Shown piece after piece: positions 23,913 through 33,928 of a DNA stretch of 64,000 nucleotides. Every line of letters begins with the position of its first letter. Position 1 is the stretch's first letter. The notes under the pieces were generated by a model. The model ran no database searches. It had not been told where the DNA came from and saw only the letters and a program-made list of their open reading frames with translations. The DNA is from Solenopsis invicta (taxonomy: Eukaryota; Arthropoda; Insecta; Hymenoptera; Formicidae), in assembly GCF_016802725.1 (NCBI RefSeq), contig NC_052666.1, forward strand, positions 1,500,501 to 1,564,500, in the 5' to 3' direction. The translations under genes were made by a program, and so were the position numbers.

Positions 23913-24359
23913 ATGACTAAAAGGTTAAATCAATCGACATCACCTGAAAATACAAACAAAGTTAGTATATATTATATACATATAGTAAGCATACTTTTAG
24001 GCTAGGTTGCTTTTTGTTTTTTATTTATTTATGTTAGATAGCTTTATTTGTTATATTTTGTTAATAACTGTGTTTTTTATATTGTAGGAAATTCTGTTAT
24101 ACCCTCATATACTTGTGGTGTGTGCAAAACAATTGTTTATACCATACAAGAAAGTGAAGAAATATATCGGCACTCTTGTATGGAGGGATATAATGAATGT
24201 TACATAGATAAAAATTCATATTATTTTTATCCTAAAAGCGGTAAATACATTAGTAACAATTTCGGCCCGATGCAAAGAAGAAACTGTGCTCATTACGATT
24301 TACAAAAATCGGAGTTACCCAAAACTTTTTTTTATATCTATTTCTTTTTCTTTTTTTAA
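23913..24359 (+). pseudogene. Transposon-associated zinc-binding-like fragment
   Basis: A short first exon, MTKRLNQSTSPENTNKV, may splice (donor at about 23966, AG at about 24088, phase consistent) to a frame reading NSVIPSYTCGVCKTIVYTIQ and RHSCMEGYNECYIDKNSYYF, with CGVC and HxC spacing suggesting metal binding. It ends in a poly-T-derived hydrophobic run and a stop. It lies inside the composite element and is most likely an accessory ORF remnant of it. The function is not recognised. Confidence 0.4.
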
Positions 24360-24571
24360 CAAATACATTGCAGCAATTGCAGCAGCTATACGTCGTCTTC
24401 TAATTTCAGCTATAACCGTCACTGTGTGTTTATAATATTTTACATACTTAATATATTGATTATAATATTCCAACTCCATTTTTGTCAGATTATGTACTTT
24501 AGGCCCAGTTTCACAACTTTGGGTTTAATCCGAGCTTAGTTGAACTACCGTCAAGTTTAACGCCACGGTTA

Positions 24572-25557
24572 GGGTGCAGTCCCATGGAGCGTATCAGGCG
24601 TATCGCGGATTGCGCGTATCGAAAATCTGACCAATCGCGAACGTTCCGCTGCTTCCGCTGTTCTTGGTTCGCTGCCGTTCCGCCGAAGTTATTCTTTAGC
24701 GTATTCAATCGAGCGGATCAGAGCGGATTGAGGTTAACATAAAGAAAAATAGCAGTTTCTTGTAATTGATACAATTAAAACAATTATGAACAAAGGAAAT
24801 ATAAGTCCTGTGAGTAGCATATAGCATTTTAAAATATTATTTTTGTAATACTTATTAATTATAATATTTTAAGGTTAGTTTAGAATTTGACGAAGCATAT
24901 TTTTGATTAGTCTACACTGATTATTTCAGTTTAATATAAATACGGATATAAATATTGTATTATGAATTGCAAATTACAAATTGCAAATTACAAATATTGG
25001 TCTGACCCAATATTTCCGTTTTCCTTTATTCGCAATTTTTCTCTCGTTTTTTAATGCTTAATAATAAAGCGCATAAAGATTAATAATTTTACGATGTATT
25101 TCATGCCTGGTAAAAACATCGTAATTTATTCGTTTTAAACGTTTTATTAATAAAGCAATTGAAAGCAATATTGTTTTCGATTTCATTCTGCACCTGTTAA
25201 AAGTCAAATGTTTTATTTACTTATACTAAATAAATTAATAAATTAAATAAAATTCACTTTATATATACTGTGAATATTCTACTATTCTTCCGTCTGCTTT
25301 TGTTCCTACGGTCCCATGAAGCGGAATTCGCGTAAGCGGATCAGCGGTTCACCAATCACAAGACTGTTTGGATGAGAGAAATAACAAAATTCGTTTCGTG
25401 ATTGAGCATCCGCTTAATACGCTTACGCAAATTCCGCTTCATGGGACCGTAGGAACAAAACGTTCACGTACCGAAAGCAGCGGAACGTTCGCGATTGGTC
25501 AGATTTTCGATACGCGCAATCCGCGATACGCCTGATACGCTCCATGGGACTGCACCC
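24572..25557. repeat. TTA-flanked foldback inserted in Harbinger
   Basis: It begins GGGTGCAGTCCCATGGAGCG and ends with the inverse. The arms agree for about 100 bp, including CTGACCAATCGCGAACGTTC. TTA is duplicated at 24569-24571 and 25558-25560, and the related Harbinger copy at about 61455-61480 shows the unoccupied CCGTGGCGTTAAACTT site. The interior is AT-rich and contains another palindrome at 25298-25461. Confidence 0.9.
25298..25461. repeat. Innermost palindrome of the nest
   Basis: TTTTGTTCCTACGGTCCCAT is repeated inverted as ATGGGACCGTAGGAACAAAA. The arms continue through GAAGCGGAATT and GCGTAAGCGGAT. CACCAATCAC lies near the loop. Confidence 0.85.
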
Positions 25558-26130
25558 TTAAACTTCTGTCGCGTTTCACAACCAGATTTTAATTCTAGGT
25601 TACGTAAACCTATAATCTATGCGAAGAAACTTCAACAGACTTATCTTTCTTCTAGAACAAGTAGTGTGATTGGTTGTTACCGAAGAGTAGGGAATGAGAT
25701 ATTACAGGTTCTATACACCAAAGCAAAAAATAATGAACAAATTTAAAAGTTTTAAAGTTTTCTTCTTACATGTTTCCAAATCAGTTTGAACTAAACAATT
25801 AAATTCAATTGTTACTGTAAAAATTTACACTTTATTAAGTACATTAAACATTGGAACACTAATTAGAAAAAAATTTCTCATAAAATAAAGAACAACAGAT
25901 TAGAATAAAAGACAAAATTGAGTTTTGAAAAAAATAAATAAATCTAAAAGACAGCCACTCGAAATAAAACAAAAACTGTTCTTTGGAAAAACACATATAT
26001 GGTCATCGTAATTATAGTATGTAATCTATAAGTACTAATTTAATAATATTACAAAACTATTTTTACTGTTCTGTTTTATGAGAAATTTCTTCTTTGATTT
26101 CTCTTAAGACTGCAGTAACAGATTCCTTGG

Positions 26131-26418
26131 TTAAGCGAAATCGAGCATAAAAATCAATGGGTTTGTTCGAGTTGCTTGAAATCCCCAAAAATTTTTGCAC
26201 TCGAGATGAGATAAATATATATTCGATAGTAAGAAAGAGAGAGACGACAAAGAAATTAATTCAAAAAGGGCAGCAACACTAACAGGCCTAATGTCATCAA
26301 ATTCTTCAAAATATGACGGTCGTCTTCTAATTATTCTCGGGCGTCGATTTATTATTTGCACAAAATCTTCATCGTCAGATGACGATAACATATATTCCAG
26401 AGCCATATCTTGCAACAT
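26131..26418 (-). pseudogene. HARBI1-like nuclease, N-terminal remnant
   Basis: It starts MLQDMALEYMLSSSDDEDFV and continues NRRPRIIRRRPSYFEEFDDI. It is then broken by a roughly 135-bp insertion (26158-26292, possible ATG duplication), beyond which DFYARFRLTKESVTAVLREI is recognisable in the flanking sequence (26060-26155). The catalytic DDE region is absent. The same N-terminus is uninterrupted at 60734-60964. Confidence 0.8.
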
Positions 26419-26905
26419 AACCTTTTTACAATTCCGTAGAGATATCAGCCATGAAGTACAATACTCGAAAGATTACTGAAAGCAGTGGCGCTGCAGTATT
26501 AAACCTCGGTTATCTACCTTAAACGCCCGAATTTCGCCATTCAACTTTAACCGCAGTTTAACAACGTTAACCGAGGTTTAAGACAGTTGTGGGACACAAT
26601 ATTTACCGTAAACCAAGTTTAAAGGTTTAAACTCCGGTTAAACTAAGTTATGAAACTGGCCCTTAGCAATTGCCGCTTTTAACACTGCTTTGCGTTGCGG
26701 TGGAGTTGGGTAGAGTAAGGGTAAAACGCCAGCTTTTATTCGCTACATGAAAAGGATAGAGGCGATAGCGTTTAGCTTTTTAACGCTGCTTTGCGTTGCG
26801 ATTGAGTGGGGGTAAAACGCCAGCTTTTACTCGCTGCGTGAAATTACATCTTAATACGTGCCCTGTACTACCGTTTATAATTGCTGCTTTGACTATATAA
26901 ATATG

Positions 26906-27035
26906 GGGGTCAATTATGAAACTTTTTCCCTAAGGCGGAAACGTGAAAAATAAAAAAATTCTCCATTAACTTCAATGGTAAAGATTTTCACTTTTCACGT
27001 TTTCGCCCTAGGGAAAAAGTTTCATGATCGACCCC
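26906..27035. repeat. Foldback MITE (GGGGTCAATTATGAAAC)
   Basis: GGGGTCAATTATGAAACTTT pairs with the inverted AAAGTTTCATGATCGACCCC. The arms continue through CCCTAAGGCGGAAACGTG against CACGTTTTCGCCCTAGGG. The centre, CTCCATTAACTTCAATGG, is the unoccupied version of the site disrupted at 29250-29401. Confidence 0.85.
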
Positions 27036-27099
27036 GGCTGTGCTCCGATATAACTGCCAGTATTGGCAGTGGTGAAAAATCCGTTCCGTTATTGGTATG

Positions 27100-27304
27100 T
27101 ACACCCAAGGACTTTGATTCTGTCCATGGGGAAATTTTTCAAACTGAGAAGTCATCACTTTTTACATACTCGCAGTTCATGATTAATGAAACAACTAGAG
27201 CTTATTGGCCGTTACGTTAATCATAAACTGTAAATATGTAGAAAGATAGCGACTTCTCAGTTTGGAAAATTTCCTCATGGACAGAATCAAAGTCCTTGGG
27301 TGTA
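27100..27304. repeat. Foldback MITE (CCCAAGGACTTTG family)
   Basis: TACACCCAAGGACTTTGATT pairs with the inverted AATCAAAGTCCTTGGGTGTA. The inner arms include CAGTTCATGATTAA and GTTAATCATAAACTG. This is the most complete copy; others are at 7575-7680 (split) and about 61731-61924. Confidence 0.9.
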
Positions 27305-28745
27305 CAGTGAGGTGCAACGATTCGCAGGGTCATAGTAGGTAGCTTGAGTTACCGACGCTGAGTCGGTAACGATAACGCACGCGCGCGCTCGGAACATGAA
27401 TAATTTTATAGATCAAATGTTTTTATTATTTATTATTTATGTTTATTACTTTATTAGTCTACATATTTGTGTATAACTATATATAATTATGTATGAAATA
27501 TTTTTACTGGAAGTGAGAAAGATAAAGAAATAAATTAATATGTCTCAGATACTTTGTTTTCAATTTTAAATATAAATTTATTTAGTTTAACGTAATTATG
27601 TTTTTGTTTCTACTGCGTATAAACAATAATATATTCATATAATTACATACGCAAAATTATTAATGCCAAAATGCAGAACAATCTCCGTTACGTTATGTTT
27701 ATACCATTTGTAGATCTATCCGTATAAATTTGATTCAGTATTATGTTATTATTTTTGCACAGACAGAGATATACATAACAACAAAGATAAACGTGTATGA
27801 GAAGGTAGGAAAGGTAAGGGAATAAGTCATTTTTTAAAATTAAAAATATATTGGTTCTTTAATATTTTCTTTTTTTTTTATTAAATATTGCATTCTTGAC
27901 AAATGTTCCACCGTTAAATAATTTGGTGGTTCTGAAAAGAATTTTTAGGTGAATAGACATTTAGCGATTGTATTTTGTTTATATTCCTTTTCCATGCTAG
28001 TAAGAGATGCAACAATCGCCGCGCGATTCTGCGCAGGCTTTCTTGCATATCTTACTAGCATGGAAAAGGAATATAAACAAAATACAATCGCTAAATGTCT
28101 ATTCACCTAAAAATTCTTTTCAGAACCACCAAATTATTTAACGGTGGAACATTTGTCAAGAATGCAATATTTAATAAAAAAAAAAAGAAAATATTAAAGA
28201 ACCAATATATTTTTAATTTTAAAAAATGACTTATTCCCTTACCTTTCCTACCTTCTCATACACGTTTATCTTTGTTGTTATGTATATCTCTGTCTGTGCA
28301 AAAATAATAACATAATACTGAATCAAATTTATACGGATAGATCTACAAATGGTATAAACATAACGTAACGGAGATTATTCTGCATTTTGGCGTTAATAAT
28401 TTTGCGTATGTAATTATATGAATATATTATTGTTTATACGCAATAGAAACAAAAACATAATTACATTAAACTAAATAAATTTATATTTAAAATTGAAAAC
28501 AAAGTATCTGAGACATATTAATTTATTTCTTTATCTTTCTCACTTCCAGTAAAAATATTTCATACATAATTATATATAGTTATACACAAATATGTAGACT
28601 AATAAAGTAATAAACATAAATAATAAAAACATTTGATCTATAAAATTATTCATGTTCCGAGCACGCGCGTGCGTTATCGTTACCGACTCAGCGTCGGTAA
28701 CTCAAGCTACCTACTATGACCCTGCGAATCGTTGCACCTCACTGT
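27304..28745. repeat. 1.44 kb near-perfect palindrome
   Basis: The left arm begins ACAGTGAGGTGCAACGATTC and the right arm ends GAATCGTTGCACCTCACTGT. The arms, about 700 bp each, agree throughout with only scattered differences (for example AACAATCTCC against the inverse of GGAGATTATT, and CGCGCGCGCT against CGCGCGTGCT). The loop, about 28008-28045, is GC-rich (CAATCGCCGCGCGATTCTG). No ORF is present. It may be a foldback transposon or a young inverted duplication. The substitutions argue against a simple assembly artefact. Confidence 0.9.
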
Positions 28746-28920
28746 GCATACATACATACGCAGCGCACTGCGACAGCATCTAATAACATCAATGACGTCA
28801 TGAATGGTAGCCATATTGCCACTGTGACTACTGCAGCTTCCAAGGTGAGGTAGCTACAGTGCAATATGACTACTGCAATGCTGTTCCGAAATACGATGCT
28901 ATAGCAGTGCTGGCAGTAAA

Positions 28921-29090
28921 TGGCCTCGCACATGAAATGCATAACATAACATAAGCACAACATAAGACCGATGCACCAATGAACATCAAACATAAAGTCG
29001 TCATATTGATTTAACATAAGATTCCTATTGGTCCAAAAGCTTTATGCGCTTATGCTCTGTTATGCATTTCATGTGCGAAGTTCTTTATGC
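28921..29090. repeat. Diverged GCACATGAAATGCATAAC hairpin
   Basis: GGCCTCGCACATGAAATGCA pairs imperfectly with TGCATTTCATGTGCGAAG. It is a diverged copy of the element at 32293-32451. CTATTGGTCC lies near the loop. An unrelated ORF on the opposite strand here is a by-product. Confidence 0.75.
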
Positions 29091-29199
29091 ATTAATATTG
29101 GAACAGTTGTGACAGTGTACTGTCATGACGTCACATTTACTGCACTGCCAGTAAAAACGGAACACAGCCCTCATGGACTGCTAGGCTGGTAAACACCCC

Positions 29200-29430
29200 A
29201 TGTAATTTTTTCCCTAGGGCGGAAAGATAAAAAGTGAAAAATTTTGCCATTAAGGCTGCGACACAGGCTTTTGCATAGCTGCATAACCGTATGAGTAAAG
29301 AAATTGATTGGTCCCTTTCCTTATGCATGTGCTAACGGACCAATCAACTTCCTTATGCATACGGTTATGCAGCTATGCAAAAGCCTGTGCTGCGGCCTTT
29401 AACTTCAATGGCAAAAGATTGTGATAATTG
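29200..29430. repeat. MITE copy interrupted by a 146-bp hairpin
   Basis: TTTTTTCCCTAGGGCGGAAA and the following AAAATTTTGCCATTA match the 26906-27035 MITE. The match resumes after the insertion at ACTTCAATGGCAAAAG. The inserted hairpin is 29253-29398. Confidence 0.8.
29253..29398. repeat. 146-bp hairpin with TTA duplication
   Basis: It starts AGGCTGCGACACAGGCTTTT and ends with the inverse AAAAGCCTGTGCTGCGGCCT. The arms contain GATTGGTCC and GGACCAATC close to the centre. TTA flanks it at 29250-29252 and 29399-29401. The sequence without the insertion is seen at about 26970. Confidence 0.9.
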
Positions 29431-29817
29431 TTATTTCAAATTTTTTAAACTTGGATTAGAAGAAATTTGGAAAATTATAAGAATGAGCTTATGTGTATGG
29501 CTAAATTGTTGTATTTTATGTTTATAACAACAGTGTTTATTGAAACAGTAATTTGTGTTAAAGATAATAAATTTCAAGTATTTTTACATTTTTATATTTA
29601 TTTTTTTTAACAACATCTACATTTTAAGTACGTGTGACTACATATGATTGTTTCGTATTCAAATTGCGCGGATATATTTGGACCCAAATTTCATTGGCTC
29701 ACCACATCGAGCCACGCCTCTTACCGCGCATCGAGCCGCCGACGATGCGCGTTGTTTCACCTTGTTTCTTACATGATGGTTTCTCTCTGCTAGTGGTAGA
29801 GAAAAGACTCACTTATA

Positions 29818-29972
29818 GCGTTTTTCATTGGGAAAACTAGTGCGCACTGAATGTGCACTTGCTGCAGGTAATTGGACGTTTCCGTTGGCACCGTCATCGC
29901 GCGAACCGAAACGTCCAATTGCCAGCGGCGAGTGCACACTCAGTGCGCACTAGTTTTCCCAATGAAAAACGC
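29818..29972. repeat. Foldback MITE (GCGTTTTTCATTGGG)
   Basis: GCGTTTTTCATTGGGAAAAC at the left and GTTTTCCCAATGAAAAACGC at the right are perfect inverse copies. The arms continue through TAGTGCGCACT and then the AATTGGACGTTTC/GAAACGTCCAATT pair near the loop. There is no coding capacity. Confidence 0.9.
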
Positions 29973-30233
29973 TATTAATTGTTAACGAACGGTGGAAAGA
30001 CACGCACGCACGCACGCTTTGTGATCAGGAGAAGAAGGAAGACTTAAGCTGTACAACGGTTTTATTTTATCCTTGCACAAGCCTCTCATCTCGTCTCGTC
30101 TTCCCTTCGATAATTTATACGATTCCTGATAAAATATTTAAAGTAATTTATCATCTAATTGTCTATATAATATTCAAATGTTTTCTAGCAAAATGTCCTC
30201 AAATTCCTCTTTATTTCAGCGTTTGCCAAAGCA

Positions 30234-30539
30234 ATGACCAAGTCGAAGTTGGAGTTACACATAATAATCTTCGAAGACAATGAAGATCTGTGGATCTACA
30301 AGGACGTGAGCAAAATCAACATCGACGTCACGAGTTTCAATAATTTGCTTGAAAAACTGTCTATCTTCCCAAATCAGCCATTCCACTTCGACATCCTCAG
30401 GGAAGGTGAGGGCTGTGTTCCAAAATTGATTGCCAGCACTGGCAGCGCTGTGAATACCTTAGAATTTACAAACATGGAAGGGGAATGCCTATTGTTCTCG
30501 AAAGAAGAATATCCAGAGGAAGTGAGAAAAAAGTTATAA
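30234..30539 (+). CDS. Unrecognised 101-residue protein, probable last exon
   Basis: The ORF starts MTKSKLELHIIIFEDNEDLW and includes FNNLLEKLSIFPNQPFHFDI, LREGEGCVPKLIASTGSAVN, TLEFTNMEGECLLFSKEEYP and EEVRKKL. Its composition is protein-like (mixed acidic and hydrophobic, no low complexity). A good splice acceptor, CTTTATTTCAG, ends 16 bases before the ATG, and the frame stays open back to it, so this is probably a terminal exon. An AATAAA lies at 30616-30621, 77 bases past the stop. I do not recognise the family. It could belong to a small gene whose leader exon lies in 29973-30200. Confidence 0.5.
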   Translation: MTKSKLELHIIIFEDNEDLWIYKDVSKINIDVTSFNNLLEKLSIFPNQPFHFDILREGEGCVPKLIASTGSAVNTLEFTNMEGECLLFSKEEYPEEVRKKL

Positions 30540-30615
30540 TTGCCTTTTTCTTGTAACTTTTTAAAATTTTTTGTGTCTAAAACACATTATCTTATTTCTC
30601 ATAAAAAAGCAAAAA

Positions 30616-30621
30616 AATAAA
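30616..30621 (+). terminator. Poly(A) signal after the 30234 ORF
   Basis: A canonical AATAAA hexamer within an A-rich run, 77 bases downstream of the stop codon. It supports this being the 3' end of a transcript. Confidence 0.45.
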
Positions 30622-30639
30622 AGAATTACCGTTTAGTAT

Positions 30640-31731
30640 TATTATATTAATGTTTATTTTTATAGACTTCGAGATGATGTGTACGTACGTAAAACATGCT
30701 TTCATATGTTGGTTAAATGTAGCTATTAATAAGAGAAATAATACGCGTGAAGGGACAGGTTTCGGAATTTACGAAGGCATTCTTTGTTCAACTTTTTTAA
30801 AAAGGCAACACCTCATACAATACAGTTCCGAATATATTGCCGCTCTTAGCGGATTCTCAATTAAGAGAGGAAAAGAAAGAAGCAGAGGCTGGAGAAGTGA
30901 ATCCGGACGTGGGTGGAGAAAAAGGGATCAACATTTATCTTTAATATTAAAGGTTAAAATAATAAATTAATTTGTGAGACCTGAAATATATTCAGTTTGA
31001 TTTATAATTTTCCACTTTTTAATACTTTCAAAGACATTTCTTTATATTATTTCATTGTAATATATGCGCGCGTATGCCATTGTAACAAAATAAACATTTA
31101 TAAAAAGTGAGCGCTTTCTGGCTTTTTTATTTTCCTTCCCAGAAATCGTCCAAAATTTTTTTTCTGAATTTTACGGCCTAAACGTAGCACGGAAAACATG
31201 ATGAGAGAGAGAGAGGGTAATGGAGAGGAGGGTATCCGTAGAGATAACATCGCCGCTCGCTTCATGTTTACCACCACGATGCTTTCTCTCTCTAACCTGT
31301 GGTCTAAACAAAGGACAGACAAAAATCTATTGTTTGTCTTTATCTCACCAGAGAAGAAATCGGAGGTTTAAAAAATAAATTAATCATGCTAAAAGAAAAA
31401 AAAGAAAGAGAGAGAGAGAGAGAAAGAGTTGCATTAAAATTAAAAAAGCTAATTTTCTCAAAAATATAATATTTGAAGACATTTCAATAATAAAAAATTT
31501 TGTAAAAATAAAAAGGTGGTATATTTATTGGTATATTTATTGGAAAGTATACCCCGAGCGTAAGCTTGCGGGGATAGTGATAAACGCGGTAAGGGAAAAT
31601 AAGGGACAAACTCGACTTCACGTATGTGTAAACGTGCCACATATTTCTGAGTCTAACCGAATTTGTCCTTTGGCCCATAAGCTACGAGCGTTTTTCCCCT
31701 TACGTTGATTATCACACCCTCTCTTGTCTAA
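30640..31731. other. Intergenic, no gene seen
   Basis: AT-rich with a (GA)n tract at about 31405-31427. A 106-codon ORF at 30650-30970 and two antisense ORFs lack recognisable features and are not called. Confidence 0.45.
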
Positions 31732-31913
31732 GGGAGAATTCACACCTTGGCGGAAAAGCAGAAAGCAGAAAGCAGAAAGCCAATCAGAACTCGCGCTGGT
31801 AGTAAGCAGGTACAGTCTGTAGCAAAATATTGAAACTATATACTACCAGCGCAAGTTTTAATTGGCTCTCTGCTTTCTGCTTTCTGCTTTTCCACCAAGG
31901 TGTGAATCCCCGC
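31732..31913. repeat. Hairpin MITE (GGGAGAATTCACACC family), copy 1
   Basis: GGGAGAATTCACACCTTGGC pairs with the inverted CCAAGGTGTGAATCCCCGC. The arms include repeated GCAGAAA/TTTCTGC and then GCCAATCAGA against TTAATTGGC near the loop. TAA flanks both sides (31729-31731 and 31914-31916). The second copy is at 35735-35919. Confidence 0.9.
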
Positions 31914-31926
31914 TAAGATAGCAGTA

Positions 31927-32152
31927 GACTCCTATATAAAGAGAGAAGCGACATTGATGTCCGAAGCTCTGATTGGTAATCTGATTGATACTTGATTGGC
32001 TAAGCGAGCAGCCATATTGTGACCACAGCTGTTTGCAGAATGATACGAATGGTGTTTGATGACGTTAGAGCGGTCCCAAAATGGTGGTGAAGGACTCAAT
32101 TGAATACTGAAGGTTGTGATGTGGGTTCGATGTCGCTTCTCTCTTTATGTCC
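31927..32152. repeat. 230-bp MITE (TCCTATATAAAGAGAG), copy 1
   Basis: The terminal GACTCCTATATAAAGAGAGA and inverted TCTCTCTTTATGTCC mark the ends. The interior has GATTGGTAATCTGATTGATA and ACAGCTGTTTGCAGAATGAT. It is the inverted relative of 34960-35189. Confidence 0.85.
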
Positions 32153-32480
32153 TAAAGGTTGGTTTATCCAGGCCGTAACCGCTAATTTATCCCGGAATCT
32201 GTAAGAAATTGACCAATCATAATCGACTTATAGAAGAATAATCGACTATGATTGGTCAATTTTTTATAGATTCCGGCAAAAGTTAACGGTTAAGGGCCTC
32301 GCACATGAAATGCATAACATAACATAAGCACAACATAAGACCGATGGGCATTCAGTACAAAGTCGCCATATTGATTTACATAACATTTTTATTGGTCCGT
32401 CGGTTTTATGTTGTGCTTATGTTATGTTATGCATTTCATGTGCGAGGCCCTTTACGGTCAGCATAACCCAACCTTAAGGC
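32153..32480. repeat. GGTTGGTTTATGC hairpin with an inserted hairpin
   Basis: AAGGTTGGTTTATCCAGGC through GAAATTGACCAATCATAATC pairs with GATTGGTCAATTTTTTATAG and onward. It is a member of the family also at 36925-37075, 60184-60305, 60300-60445 and 62025-62150. Its right portion is split by 32293-32451, after which CGGTCAGCATAACCCAACCT resumes. Confidence 0.85.
32293..32451. repeat. 159-bp hairpin with TTA duplication
   Basis: AGGGCCTCGCACATGAAATG and the inverse CATTTCATGTGCGAGGCCCT are perfect termini. The arms continue through CATAACATAACATAAGCACA. TTA flanks both ends (32290-32292 and 32452-32454). A diverged copy is at 28921-29090. Confidence 0.9.
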
Positions 32481-32546
32481 TTGTTTTCTATTCCTGCACT
32501 AGACTGCACGAAACGTTCCTTCTTGCTTTCACTACTTTCAAATATA

Positions 32547-33868
32547 CGAGGTGTGTTCAAAAAGTATCGCGAATTTTGTGTTTTTTCAAAAATTATTTAT
32601 TTATTCATGAATATCTATTTTGTCCCCTTCAAAGTAATCCCCATGAGATATTATACACTTGTGCCAACGGTTTTTCCAATCTTCGAAGCACTTCAAAAAA
32701 TCATTTTTTTTTATCTTGTTCAGCTCCTCCTTCGATGCCGTCTTTATCTCGTCAAGCGTAGCGTAACGTCGTCCTTTCATGAGCCTCTTCAGTTTAGGGA
32801 ACAAGAAAAAGTCACAGGGGGCCAGATCTGGGGAATACGGTGGCTGCGGCATCATTAGTGTGTTGTTTTTGGCCAAAAAGTCGCGCACAAGCAACGATGT
32901 GTGAGCAGGGGCGTTATCGTGGTGCAAAAGCCAATTTTTGTTCTTCCACAAATCCGGGCGTTTCTGGCGGATTGCTTCGCGCAAATTGCGCATAACTTGC
33001 AGGTAATATTCCTTATTGACCGTTCTACCCTGTGGCAAGAACTCATGATGCACCACGCCCCTGCAATCGAAGAAAACTGTCAGCAAAACTTTCACATTCG
33101 ACCGAACTTGGCGCGCTTTTTTCGGTCTTGGTTCGTGCGGCAGCTTCCATTGAGATGATTGAGCTTTGGTTTCCACGTCATAACCATAAACCCACGATTC
33201 GTCACCAGTTATGACCCTCTGGAGCAAATTTGGGTCGTCGCGGACAGAGTCCAACATCTCATTAGCAATGTTCATGCGATGCTGTTTTTGGTCGCAATTG
33301 AGCAATTTTGGTACGAATTTCGCGGCGACCCGTCTCATGCCCAAATCATTGATAAAAATCGAATGGCACGAGCCAATCGATATGTTTAGGTCCTCAGCAA
33401 CTTCTCTAACGGTGATTCGACGATTAGCCAATACCATTTTCTCCACTTCATTAATTTTTTCGTCTGTTGTTGAAGTGCTCGGGCGTCCGGCACGCTCTTC
33501 GTCGTTCACATCTTCTCGGCCTTCTGAGAACATTTTGTACCACCGATAAACGTTGCTTCGGTCCAAGGTAGCTTCTCCGTATGCCACAGTCAACATTCGG
33601 AATGCATCCGCGCACTTAATTTCGTTTTTCACACAAAATTTGATACAGGTTCTTTGATCCATTTTTTTGAATAGGTAAAAATCGAAGACGATCCAAAACA
33701 CGTGCAAGCAAAGCAGCTGTCAACAATTAAGTGAACATTCAAAATGGCCGAGCTTGCCGGCATAAGTGAGAGACATGAGTACCAACATAACGCCACAAAA
33801 AGATCGAAATTCGAATATACGTAACCCGCGAAAATTCAAAATTCGCGATACTTTTTGAACACACCTCG
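32547..33868 (-). mobile_element. Apparently intact mariner, 1322 bp
   Basis: The terminal inverted repeats begin CGAGGTGTGTTCAAAAAGTA and extend about 30 bp (through TCGCGAATTTT). TA target duplications are at 32545-32546 and 33869-33870. The insertion splits a copy of the AGACTGCAC MITE. Removing it with one TA restores CTTTCAAATATATATCTATT, exactly the sequence of the uninterrupted MITE copy at about 23478-23497. Confidence 0.97.
32601..33662 (-). CDS. mariner transposase, full length and open
   Basis: 353 residues from MDQRTCIKFCVKNEIKCADA to KIDIHE and stop. The N-terminal helix-turn-helix region includes SNVYRWYKMFSEGREDVNDE, RAGRPSTSTTDEKI and ITVREVAEDLNISIGSCHSI. The catalytic triad is D,D34D: ITGDESWVYGYDVETKAQSS, LLHHDNAPAHTS, and PPYSPDLAPCDFFLFPKLKR, with 34 residues between the second and third Asp. 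I chose the ATG at 33662; the frame is open 45 bases further up, but this Met fits the family start. With intact TIRs it could be active; the mariner subfamily is not certain. Confidence 0.95.
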   Translation of the reverse strand: MDQRTCIKFCVKNEIKCADAFRMLTVAYGEATLDRSNVYRWYKMFSEGREDVNDEERAGRPSTSTTDEKINEVEKMVLANRRITVREVAEDLNISIGSCHSIFINDLGMRRVAAKFVPKLLNCDQKQHRMNIANEMLDSVRDDPNLLQRVITGDESWVYGYDVETKAQSSQWKLPHEPRPKKARQVRSNVKVLLTVFFDCRGVVHHEFLPQGRTVNKEYYLQVMRNLREAIRQKRPDLWKNKNWLLHHDNAPAHTSLLVRDFLAKNNTLMMPQPPYSPDLAPCDFFLFPKLKRLMKGRRYATLDEIKTASKEELNKIKKNDFLKCFEDWKNRWHKCIISHGDYFEGDKIDIHE

Positions 33869-33928
33869 TATATCTATTTCATTTTAAGTGCATGTAATTC
33901 AGGGAGTTCAGAAACAGAAAACAAACGA

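Larger units (their letters stand above)
24502..26662 (-). mobile_element. PIF/Harbinger deletion derivative, interrupted
   Basis: The terminal inverted repeats are GGCCCAGTTTCACAAC at the left and, read inverted, GGGCCAGTTTCATAAC at the right. TTA target duplications lie outside (24499-24501 and 26663-26665). It has the same internal structure as the copy at 60490-61535 but reversed, with two later insertions: 24572-25557 and about 26158-26292. Only the N-terminus of the HARBI1-like nuclease remains (26418 downward), so it cannot move by itself. Confidence 0.9.
23636..26848. mobile_element. Composite outer element holding nested insertions
   Basis: The left end (TTCACGCAGCGAATAAAAGC, then TGGCGTTTTACCC) is inverted at the right end (26700-26848, two copies of the GGGTAAAACGCCAGCTTTTA motif). 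The left interior carries a protein-coding fragment (23913-24359). A minus-strand segment just before the Harbinger insertion can be translated as MELEYYNQYIKYVKYYK...IRRRRIAAAIAAM, resembling the tail of Myb/SANT-like accessory proteins of PIF/Harbinger elements. A complete Harbinger deletion derivative (24502-26662) splits it with TTA on both sides. The exact termini and superfamily are uncertain. Confidence 0.6.

Noticed and set aside
24048..24359. Independent host zinc-finger gene
   Set aside because: It lies inside a composite transposon, ends in a poly-T-derived tail and has no promoter or poly(A) evidence.
29137..29328. Short minus-strand ORF with hydrophobic residues
   Set aside because: It spans two nested MITEs; its apparent protein similarity to other short ORFs reflects the repeated DNA.
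30650..30970. 106-codon ORF downstream of the 30234 ORF
   Set aside because: It starts after a poly(A) signal in AT-rich DNA, has no recognisable domain and no splice context.
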